Shown: positions 1-5,698 of the stretch, in pieces
Numbering within the stretch: the stretch's first letter is position 1
How the letters are laid out: every line of letters begins with the position of its first letter
Assembly: GCA_022798155.1 (NCBI GenBank)
Contig: JAAWLY010000096.1
Location: 1-7,980 of the forward strand
Direction of reading: 5' to 3'
Length of the DNA: 7,980 bases
Origin: Lawsonibacter sp.
GTDB taxonomy: Bacteria; Bacillota; Clostridia; Oscillospirales; Oscillospiraceae
The notes under the pieces: generated by a model
Seen by the model: the letters and a program-made list of their open reading frames with translations, nothing else
What the model was told of the DNA's origin: nothing
Database searches by the model: none
Translations under genes and position numbers: made by a program

Positions 1-93
1 ATCAGAAATATAGACTGTTTCAGAGGCATTGATGATGCTGTACCCGTCAGCGGGGTCCACCTCCTCCACGACATAGGTGTCGCTTTTCGACAA
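1..93 (-). pseudogene. Fragment of a Cna-B/SpaA-like surface-protein domain (partial, runs off the left edge)
   Basis: Read on the minus strand, this stretch gives a coherent peptide including DTYVVEEVDPADGYSII. It resembles the C-terminal strands of Cna-B/SpaA-type beta-sandwich repeats, which often carry a 'YYVxExxxPxGY' pattern. GC-rich third positions support real coding. The frame stays open upstream to about position 144 but has no ATG. The only plausible start is a TTG at 91-93 without a clear ribosome binding site, and a forward terminator hairpin begins at 98. I infer a gene truncated at its 5' end, perhaps by a deletion joint near 90-100. A chance open frame is possible because only about 30 residues are visible. 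The remainder lies beyond the window. Confidence 0.35.
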
Positions 94-97
94 CCTG

Positions 98-126
98 AAA
101 TCCCGTCTATAATGACGGGATTTTTT
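98..126 (+). terminator. Rho-independent terminator, forward orientation
   Basis: A perfect 10-bp stem (98-107 with 114-123) encloses a TATAAT loop and the right arm runs into six T residues (121-126). On the opposite strand no T tract follows the hairpin, so it works forward. No plus-strand gene precedes it inside the window. It either serves a gene beyond the left edge or is left over from a rearranged locus. It also insulates the operon that starts at 292. Confidence 0.7.
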
Positions 127-188
127 ATGCCCCCGGAAGGAAATTTAAAAATTTCTACAAGGAAAACAAGAGAGATATGAGAGAAATA

Positions 189-218
189 TAGACAAAAAGA
201 CAGTCCCTTTTATATGAT
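189..218 (+). promoter_or_regulatory. Probable sigma-70/SigA promoter of the ggt operon
   Basis: TAGACA at 189-194 (5 of 6 matches to the -35 consensus) is followed after 18 bases by TATGAT at 213-218 (5 of 6 matches to the -10 consensus). Transcription would start near 225, giving a leader of about 67 bases before the ggt start codon. The surrounding A/T-rich stretch (about 145-225) contrasts with the GC-rich genes, as expected for a promoter region. No clear operator palindrome is visible around it. Confidence 0.55.
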
Positions 219-231
219 TAGCATGTTAGAA

Positions 232-270
232 ACGCGGTGGAACCGGGGCACGCGACCGGGTTGACCGTGT
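232..270 (+). promoter_or_regulatory. Stem-loop in the ggt operon leader
   Basis: Bases 232-238 pair with 264-270 (7 bp, one G-U pair), 241-244 with 259-262, and 245-246 with 256-257 around a single bulge. The loop is 247-255. The hairpin would form in the 5' leader, directly after the inferred transcription start and 6 bases before the AAAGGAGG ribosome binding site (277-284). It could affect mRNA stability or translation start. No riboswitch family was recognised. Confidence 0.35.
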
Positions 271-291
271 ATCATTAAAGGAGGAATTTAA

Positions 292-2109
292 ATGAAAAAG
301 CTCACAGCTTTGCTGACCGCCCTGGCGCTGGCCCTCTCGTTAACCGCCTGCGGCCCCCAAACCCCTGCCCCCAGCTCCAGCAGTGCCGCTCCCGCCGGCA
401 GCAGCAGCACCCCTGACAGCTCCGCCCAGCCTGTCGATGACAGCTACACCTCCCTGGACGACTTTATTCTCTGGAATGAGGACGGCACCCTGACCACCAC
501 CGGCCGTGACGCCACCGGCCAGAACGCCGTGGTTTCCTCCGGCAAGTATGAGGCCTCCAAGATTGGCCGCACCATCATCGAAAACGGCGGCAACGCCGTG
601 GACGCGGCGGTGGCCGTGGCCTTCACCCTGGGCCTGGTTGAGCCCAACGCCACCGGCCTGGGCGGCGGCGGCTTTATGACCATGCGCTCCGCCGAGACAG
701 GCGAGATCAAGTTCATCAACTTCCGTGAGTGCGCTCCCGCCGCCGCCACCCCCGACATGTGGCAGGTGGACGCCGAGGGCAAGGTCATCGGCGGCCAGAA
801 TATGTCCGGCGGCAAGGCTGTCGGTGTGCCCGGCACAGTGGCCGGTATGCTGTACGCACTGGAGAACTACGGCACGATGTCCCGGGATGAGATTGTGGCC
901 CCCATCATTGAGCTGGCCGAGAAGGGTTTCACCGTCACCCCCACCTTATCCTCGGACATGAACAACACCTATGACAAGCTGATGCTCTACTCTGAGAGCG
1001 GCAAGATCTTCCTGAAGGATGTTGACGGTATGCTTCTGCCCTACGATGTGGGGGACACCTTTGTCAACAAGGATTATGCCAAGACTCTGCGCCTGATTGC
1101 CAAGGACGGCGCCGATGTGTTCTACAAGGGCGAGATTGCCGAGGCCATGGTGAAGGCCGTCCAGAAATACGGCGGGCTGCTGACCATGGAGGACCTGGCC
1201 AACTACCAGGTGGAGGTCATGGAGCCTGTCCACGGCACCTACCGCGGCTATGACATCTACTCCTCCCCCTCCCCCTCCTCCGGCGGCACCATCATCCTGG
1301 AGATTCTGAACATCCTGGAGAACTTCGACGTCCCCTCTATGGAGCATGACTCCGCCGAGAAGCAGCACCTGGTGGGCTCCGCCTTCGCCATGGCCTACGC
1401 CGACCGGGGCGAGTACATGGGCGATACCAAGTATGTTGACGTGCCTGTGAATGGTCTGGCTAACAAAGATTATGCCGCCAAGCTGGCCGCTAAGATCGAC
1501 ATGGACACTGCCATGACCAATGTGCTCCCCGACGATCCCTGGATGTACGAGCATGAGGATACGACCCACTTCTCCGTGGCCGATAAGGAAGGCAATATCG
1601 TCTCCGTCACCTTTACCGTGAACGGATACTTCGGCGCCACTGTGGCCGCCGACGGCTACGGCTTTATCCTGAACAACGAAATGGGCGACTTCAACGTGGG
1701 CGCCGGACACCCCAACTCCATCGCCGGCGGCAAGACCCCCCTGTCCTCCATGTCTCCCACCATCATCATGAAGGACGGCGAGCCCTTCGCCGCCATCGGC
1801 TCCCCCGGCGGTACCACCATCATCGCTACTGTGGCTCAGATCTGCTCCAATCTGATCGACCACGGCATGACCATGCAGGAAGCCGTTGACGCCCCCCGTA
1901 TCGCTGGTTTTAGAGATACCACTTTGAGTTACGAGAGCCGTTTCTCTGCTGAGACGATTGCGGAGATGGAGGCCAAGGGTTGGACCATGAACGCCAGTGA
2001 CGAGTTCAATCGCAGCTTCGGCTCTGTCAACGCGGTCCGCTATGCCGAGGACGGCACCCTGGACGGCGCCGGCGATCCTCGCCGCGACGGCAAGGCGCTG
2101 GGCTTCTAA
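292..2109 (+). CDS. ggt: Gamma-glutamyltransferase / gamma-glutamyl hydrolase, surface lipoprotein
   Basis: This Ntn-hydrolase cleaves or transfers gamma-glutamyl groups from peptides such as glutathione. Residues 1-20 form a lipoprotein signal with lipobox LTAC (Cys20), followed by a Ser/Ala/Pro-rich linker to about residue 48. The enzyme should therefore be anchored outside the membrane. The large-subunit region includes GGNAVDAAVA, a GLGGGGFM turn and FRECAPAAAT, whose Arg145 aligns with the substrate-binding Arg114 of E. coli GGT. The self-cleavage motif TTHFSVAD places the nucleophile at Thr424, giving a small subunit of 182 residues. SS at 485-486 and GSPGG at 503-507 match the PLSSM motif and the oxyanion hole. 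The stretch between NNEMGDF and PLSSM is about a dozen residues shorter than in E. coli, so the lid loop appears to be missing, as in Bacillus GGT. A strong AGGAGG lies 7 bases before the ATG. It is the first gene of the operon. Confidence 0.95.
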   Translation: MKKLTALLTALALALSLTACGPQTPAPSSSSAAPAGSSSTPDSSAQPVDDSYTSLDDFILWNEDGTLTTTGRDATGQNAVVSSGKYEASKIGRTIIENGGNAVDAAVAVAFTLGLVEPNATGLGGGGFMTMRSAETGEIKFINFRECAPAAATPDMWQVDAEGKVIGGQNMSGGKAVGVPGTVAGMLYALENYGTMSRDEIVAPIIELAEKGFTVTPTLSSDMNNTYDKLMLYSESGKIFLKDVDGMLLPYDVGDTFVNKDYAKTLRLIAKDGADVFYKGEIAEAMVKAVQKYGGLLTMEDLANYQVEVMEPVHGTYRGYDIYSSPSPSSGGTIILEILNILENFDVPSMEHDSAEKQHLVGSAFAMAYADRGEYMGDTKYVDVPVNGLANKDYAAKLAAKIDMDTAMTNVLPDDPWMYEHEDTTHFSVADKEGNIVSVTFTVNGYFGATVAADGYGFILNNEMGDFNVGAGHPNSIAGGKTPLSSMSPTIIMKDGEPFAAIGSPGGTTIIATVAQICSNLIDHGMTMQEAVDAPRIAGFRDTTLSYESRFSAETIAEMEAKGWTMNASDEFNRSFGSVNAVRYAEDGTLDGAGDPRRDGKALGF

Positions 2110-2142
2110 GCGCAGATTGAAAAACGGAAAGGAACGATTATC

Positions 2143-2796
2143 ATGAAAAAATTACTTACTTTTGCTCTGGCCGCGGCCATGGCCCTCTCTCTGGCCGCCT
2201 GCGGCGGCGACAGCAAGACCCCCGCCGGCTCCAATAACAACAACACCCCCGCCAGCACCTCTGGCTCCCAGACCGGCGGCGACGCCTCTGGTTTGCCTGA
2301 GATCGAAGCTGGTTCCTGCGCCACCCCTGCCGTCCTCACCAGCGTCGGCCAGAGCGCTGATGTGGAGATCGTGGGCACCCTGTGCAGCAAGGCCGGTATT
2401 GAGGTCACTCTCGACAATGATATCAAGGCGGATGAGCTGCCCGCCGACTGCAAGACGCTCATTCTGGCGGTAGGCGGCTCCTCCAAGGGCCTGGGCGCCG
2501 CCGGCATCGATGCTGACCAGGAGCTGGCCCGCACCGAGGAGCTGTTGGCCAAGGCCAAGGAACAGGGCGTCACCGTGGTGGCCCTGCACACCGGCGGCTC
2601 CGCCCGTCGGGGCACCCTGTCCGACTCCTTTATCACCCCCTCCTTTACCTCTGCTGACATCGCGGTGGTGGTTTCCGAGGGCGACTCTGACGGCCTGATG
2701 AGCGGCATCCTGGCCGACAACAGCACCCCCAGCGCCTATGTGGAGCAGGTGGCCGACTGCATCGCCACCCTGCAGACCCTGTTCGGCATCGCGTAA
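2143..2796 (+). CDS. Small lipoprotein, probable DUF6305-type family, possible solute-capture component
   Basis: Residues 1-20 are a lipoprotein signal (lipobox LAAC, Cys20), followed by an Asn/Gly/Ser-rich linker to about residue 48. The remaining roughly 165 residues alternate hydrophobic strands and helices, which suggests a small Rossmann- or flavodoxin-like alpha/beta fold. Conserved-looking signatures are LTSVGQSADVE (near 65), AVGGSSKGLGAAGID (109-123) and ALHTGGSARRG (147-157). I recall these as typical of the uncharacterised DUF6305 family, but this was not checked against a database. Glycine-rich loops after the strands could bind an anionic ligand. The gene starts 33 bases after ggt and precedes a permease, so a role as an extracellular binding or accessory protein is inferred. 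At 217 residues it is much smaller than the usual TRAP DctP protein (about 330). Its actual function is unknown. Confidence 0.85.
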   Translation: MKKLLTFALAAAMALSLAACGGDSKTPAGSNNNNTPASTSGSQTGGDASGLPEIEAGSCATPAVLTSVGQSADVEIVGTLCSKAGIEVTLDNDIKADELPADCKTLILAVGGSSKGLGAAGIDADQELARTEELLAKAKEQGVTVVALHTGGSARRGTLSDSFITPSFTSADIAVVVSEGDSDGLMSGILADNSTPSAYVEQVADCIATLQTLFGIA

Positions 2797-2808
2797 TGGA
2801 ACACATTC

Positions 2809-2832
2809 TTCCCGCCCCTTCGGGGGCGGGAG
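2809..2832 (+). promoter_or_regulatory. UUCG-capped intercistronic hairpin
   Basis: A very GC-rich stem (2809-2818 with 2823-2832, 10 bp including one G-U pair) is closed by the extra-stable C(UUCG)G tetraloop at 2819-2822. No T tract follows, so it is not a classical intrinsic terminator. Lying between a lipoprotein gene and the permease gene, it probably protects the upstream mRNA from 3' exonucleases or causes partial read-through. Either would give more lipoprotein than permease, as known for other binding-protein transport operons. Confidence 0.7.
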
Positions 2833-2860
2833 ACAATAAAATCTGGAAGAAGGAAAACAA

Positions 2861-4147
2861 ATGACCGCTTATGTCATCACATTTGTCATCATGGTAGGCG
2901 TGTTCATGGTGGGGTGCTTCGCGCTGAAGCTGCCGGTGGGCGTGTCTATGATGATCGCCGCCCTGTGCGGCGCGATCCAGGGCGGCCTGGGTCTGGAGAC
3001 CCTGCGTATGATGGTAGAGGGCGAGTTCGGCTATGTGGACACCATCCTCACCATCGGCTGCGCCATGATCTTTATGAAGGTCATTGAGGACTCCGGCGCG
3101 CTGGACGCCCTGAGCAGCCTGATTATCGAGAAGTTCCACAAGGTCCCCGCTGTACTGCTCATCCTCATCATGCTCATCATCATGTTCCCCGGCATGATCA
3201 CCGGTTCCTCCACCGCAGCCGTGCTGTCCGCCGGGTCCATCATGGCTCCCGTGCTGGCCCTTATGGGCATCGACGCGGTGACCGCTGGCTCTATCATCGC
3301 CATGGGCGCCCTGCTTGGCATGATCGCCCCCCCGGTCAACACCGCCGCCCTCATTATCTGCGCCGGCATCGACGTGCCCTATGTGGGCTTCGAGGGCCCC
3401 CTGGCCCTGCTCACCTTCCCCCTGGCCATCCTGTTTGTGCTGCTGCTGGGCTATAAGCAGGCCCGCCACCTGGACTATGAGAAGCTCAAGCCCGCCCTGG
3501 TGCAACAGGACGCTGTACGCAAGCAGTACGGCATCCGGATTTACATCCCCCTGGTGGTGCTGGTAGTCCTGATGGTAGTCTTTAAGGTGCTGAAGCTGGG
3601 CGAAGACATCGGTATGCCCCTCATGTTCCTGCTCAGTGCCATCACCGGACTGTTTACCGGCAAGAAGATCAACGTGCTCCAGGCGGTGCCCGCCGCCATA
3701 CGCACCGCGGCCCCCGTTATGGGCATCCTGATGGGCGTGGGCATGTTCATCGAGGTCATGACCGCCACCGGCGTGCGCGGCCTGGTGGTCATCAGCTGCC
3801 TGCGTCTGCCCCAGGTCCTGTGGCTGGTGGCCTGCGCCATCAGCATCCCCCTGTTCGGCGCGGTGTCCTCCTACGGTGCCTGCTCCGTGCTGGGCGTGCC
3901 CTTCGCCTACATTTACGCCTCCCTGTTGGGCGGCAACTCCGTGATCGTGCTGGCCGCCATCAGCCTCATCGCCGCCGTGGGCGACATGATGCCCCCCACC
4001 GCTCTGGCCGGCCTCTTCGCCGCCCAGATCACCGATGTCAAGCCCTATACCAAGATTCTCAAGCGCTGCATCGTGCCCATCGTGATCCTGCTGGTCTATG
4101 CCTGCATCTTCCTGCAATTTTCCAAGAAGATCGCCGTACTGTTTTAA
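2861..4147 (+). CDS. TRAP-type (DctM-like) large permease subunit
   Basis: This is a 428-residue integral membrane protein with about 12 hydrophobic segments and no signal peptide, close to the usual DctM length (about 425). Characteristic features are a Gly/Ser-rich re-entrant stretch GMITGSSTAA near residue 110, followed by GSIMAPVLALMG, and the MIAPPVN turn at 154-160. Both resemble the half-helix hairpins of the DctM/ion-transporter superfamily. DctM proteins use a sodium gradient to import carboxylates or amino-acid-like anions delivered by a binding protein. An AAGGA site lies 6 bases before the ATG. It sits between a lipoprotein and a tiny membrane protein, with no DctQ-like gene (about 160 residues) in the operon. 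It may instead belong to a related one-component family such as CitMHS or GntP; a profile comparison would decide. The substrate is unknown. Confidence 0.8.
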   Translation: MTAYVITFVIMVGVFMVGCFALKLPVGVSMMIAALCGAIQGGLGLETLRMMVEGEFGYVDTILTIGCAMIFMKVIEDSGALDALSSLIIEKFHKVPAVLLILIMLIIMFPGMITGSSTAAVLSAGSIMAPVLALMGIDAVTAGSIIAMGALLGMIAPPVNTAALIICAGIDVPYVGFEGPLALLTFPLAILFVLLLGYKQARHLDYEKLKPALVQQDAVRKQYGIRIYIPLVVLVVLMVVFKVLKLGEDIGMPLMFLLSAITGLFTGKKINVLQAVPAAIRTAAPVMGILMGVGMFIEVMTATGVRGLVVISCLRLPQVLWLVACAISIPLFGAVSSYGACSVLGVPFAYIYASLLGGNSVIVLAAISLIAAVGDMMPPTALAGLFAAQITDVKPYTKILKRCIVPIVILLVYACIFLQFSKKIAVLF

Positions 4148-4162
4148 GGGAGGGTATGAAAT

Positions 4163-4312
4163 ATGATTACATACGTTTATCTGGGTATCGCGCTGATCGT
4201 ATTTGTCAGCACCCTCTATAACCTGATCTTTAAGGAAGAGAAGCTGGCCGACCAGATCAACGCCGGTATGATTTTGATTCCGCTGCTGCTGCGGATTCTG
4301 CTGATCAAGTAA
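4163..4312 (+). CDS. Small two-helix membrane protein (49 aa), putative transporter accessory subunit
   Basis: This short frame begins MITYVYLGIALIVFV and ends LLLRILLIK. It contains two hydrophobic segments (about residues 3-23 and 34-47) joined by a charged turn KEEKLADQ. A good GGGAGGG ribosome binding site (4148-4154) lies 8 bases before the ATG. The gene is 15 bases after the permease stop and 13 bases before the next start, so it fills the gap exactly and is probably co-translated. Hydrophobic third-position-rich codons resemble the neighbours. I do not recognise the family. Its place next to a DctM-like permease suggests a minimal stand-in for, or remnant of, the DctQ small permease, or a membrane stabiliser. 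This is inference only. An overlapping frame starting at 4156 gives a non-protein-like peptide and was discarded. Confidence 0.7.
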   Translation: MITYVYLGIALIVFVSTLYNLIFKEEKLADQINAGMILIPLLLRILLIK

Positions 4313-4325
4313 GGGGGCGGGCCAA

Positions 4326-5444
4326 ATGAAAAAGAATTATATGACCGGCGCCGCCATTGTACTGGTCGCCGCCATCATTGCGGGGATCGCCGGAATGAGC
4401 TTTTACGCCAAGCGTCACTTTGTGGAGGATGTCAAGACGGGCCCCGGCGTCACCGAGGTATTTAAGCTGTCCAAGTACAACGAGAACCTGGCCGGTACCA
4501 TCGCCGATGTGGACGTGTATGTGATGAAGGGCGAGAAGGAGGGCGGCTCCCTGCTGGTGCTGGGCGGCACCCACTCCAACGAGCCCGCCGGCCACATGGC
4601 CGCCATCGTTCTGGAGGAGAACGCCAAGGTGGAGCAGGGGACCGTCTATGTGATCCCCAACATCAACAACTCCGCCCTGACCCACAACGACCCTCTGGAG
4701 GGCAACCCCCAGTATATGCACTTCACCACCAAAAACGGCGAGACCCGCACCTTCCAGTACGGCTCCCGGGCCACTAACCCCATCGACCAGTGGCCCGACC
4801 CGGACATCTACACCCACACCTCCGGCCAGACCCTGTCCGGCTCCGAGACCCGCAACCTGAACCGCTGCTACCCCGGCGTGAAGGACGGCACCATCTCTGA
4901 GCAGGTGGGCTACGCGGTGACCAACATGATCAACACCCTGGAAATCGACATGGAGATCGACCTCCACGAGTCCAGCCCGGAGTACGCCGTGAACAACGCC
5001 ACCGTGGCCCACGAGCGGGCTATGGGCATTGCCTCTGAGGGCGTGCTGGACCTCCAGCTGGAGGGGATCAAGATGTCTCTGGAGCCCTCCCCCGTCAGCC
5101 TCCACGGCCTGACTCACCGGGAACTGGGCGACTGGACTAACACCTATGCCCTGCTGATGGAGACGGGCAACCCGGTCCAGGGCCGTCTGCGGGGCTACAC
5201 CGACGAGGACCTGATTATGACCGGCGAGGACCCCTGCTATGTGATCGCCTACGACCTGAATCTGCTGTATGTGGACTACAGCGCCGGCAACTTCCCCATG
5301 GAGCTGCGTGTGGGCCGTCACCTGGCGGGCATCAACGCCTACATCAACGCATTTAACAACCAAAGCGACAAGCAGATCGTGGTCTCCGGTATCCCAAGCT
5401 ATGACGAGATGGTCAACGGAAACGTGGGAGACTATCTGCTGTAA
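4326..5444 (+). CDS. Membrane-anchored succinylglutamate desuccinylase/aspartoacylase-like (M14 family) metallohydrolase
   Basis: Family members use one zinc ion to cleave N-acyl amino acids or related amides. The zinc ligands are visible as GGTHSNEPAG (His83, Glu86) and DLHES (His214). RNLNRCYPG (176-184) provides the arginine (Arg180) expected to bind the substrate carboxylate. METGNP places a probable general base at Glu279. At 372 residues it is somewhat longer than AstE (about 320), mainly because of an N-terminal hydrophobic helix (about residues 7-26). The helix makes it a membrane-anchored or exported enzyme. Positive charges lie on both sides of the helix, so the orientation is not certain. 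It is the last gene of the operon, 13 bases after the 49-residue protein, with a G-rich ribosome binding site. I infer that it finishes substrate breakdown begun by the gamma-glutamyltransferase. The exact substrate cannot be read from sequence. Confidence 0.85.
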   Translation: MKKNYMTGAAIVLVAAIIAGIAGMSFYAKRHFVEDVKTGPGVTEVFKLSKYNENLAGTIADVDVYVMKGEKEGGSLLVLGGTHSNEPAGHMAAIVLEENAKVEQGTVYVIPNINNSALTHNDPLEGNPQYMHFTTKNGETRTFQYGSRATNPIDQWPDPDIYTHTSGQTLSGSETRNLNRCYPGVKDGTISEQVGYAVTNMINTLEIDMEIDLHESSPEYAVNNATVAHERAMGIASEGVLDLQLEGIKMSLEPSPVSLHGLTHRELGDWTNTYALLMETGNPVQGRLRGYTDEDLIMTGEDPCYVIAYDLNLLYVDYSAGNFPMELRVGRHLAGINAYINAFNNQSDKQIVVSGIPSYDEMVNGNVGDYLL

Positions 5445-5462
5445 CGGCCAAATATAAAAATT

Positions 5463-5502
5463 AAGAAATGGTCCTCCGGCTTATGCTGGGGGACCATTTC
5501 TT
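5463..5502. terminator. Bidirectional rho-independent terminator
   Basis: An 18-bp stem, fully paired with two G-U pairs (5463-5480 with 5485-5502), has a TTAT loop. T-rich tails follow on both strands: TTTCTTACATTTCC forward and TTTCTTAATTTTTATATTT in reverse. It lies 18 bases after the hydrolase stop codon and ends the five-gene operon. In reverse it can stop transcripts coming from the minus-strand O-acyltransferase pair about 200 bases away. Confidence 0.85.
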
Positions 5503-5516
5503 ACATTTCCCCCAGC

Positions 5517-5682
5517 TAGGCGCTGTTTGAAAAATGGAAGAATGCACAGCGGCGAGGAATTTCAGCTCCAGGCAAACACAATTTTTCGCCGGAATCCTGG
5601 GTGGATTTCAAGAAAAATTGGGGCAGCACGGGGGTGAAAGATCCGTCGTTTGGGCGTTTTGACATTTTTCATACGAGCCCTA
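5517..5682. repeat. MITE-like foldback element (166 bp)
   Basis: Imperfect 20-bp terminal inverted repeats (5517-5536 against 5663-5682, 15 of 20 identical, including a perfect inner TGAAAAATG) bound a short noncoding segment. It is flanked on both sides by AGC (5514-5516 and 5683-5685), a possible 3-bp target duplication. Inside lies a second hairpin: CAATTTTTC at 5579-5587 pairs with 5612-5620, and GAATCC at 5592-5597 pairs with 5603-5608. A 42-codon frame (5534-5662) crosses it but has no ribosome binding site. It looks like a non-autonomous mobile element or an interspersed repeat; copy number cannot be tested from one window. Confidence 0.5.
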
Positions 5683-5698
5683 AGCCGGGGGGAATTTA

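Noticed and set aside
231..260. Sequence GCGGTGGAACC resembling a T-box antiterminator core
   Set aside because: There is no stem I, specifier loop or following terminator, and the leader is too short.
946..1863. Antisense open frame of 305 codons opposite ggt
   Set aside because: Composition is Gly/His/Val repetitive, it has no ribosome binding site, and it lies fully within a confidently identified enzyme gene.
2809..2832. Hairpin considered as an intrinsic terminator
   Set aside because: It is followed by ACAATAAAATC rather than a T tract, and the downstream gene has no evident promoter of its own.
2645..4117. Long antisense open frame of 490 codons opposite the permease gene
   Set aside because: It is rich in His, Gln, Gly and Asp with no domain pattern, which is the usual shadow of a GC-rich membrane protein gene.
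4305..5363. Antisense open frame of 352 codons opposite the M14 hydrolase
   Set aside because: It is a shadow of the real gene; the plus-strand frame carries all catalytic motifs.
5534..5662. 42-codon plus-strand frame inside the foldback element
   Set aside because: No ribosome binding site, the start codon lies inside the terminal repeat, and hairpin structure explains the sequence better than coding.
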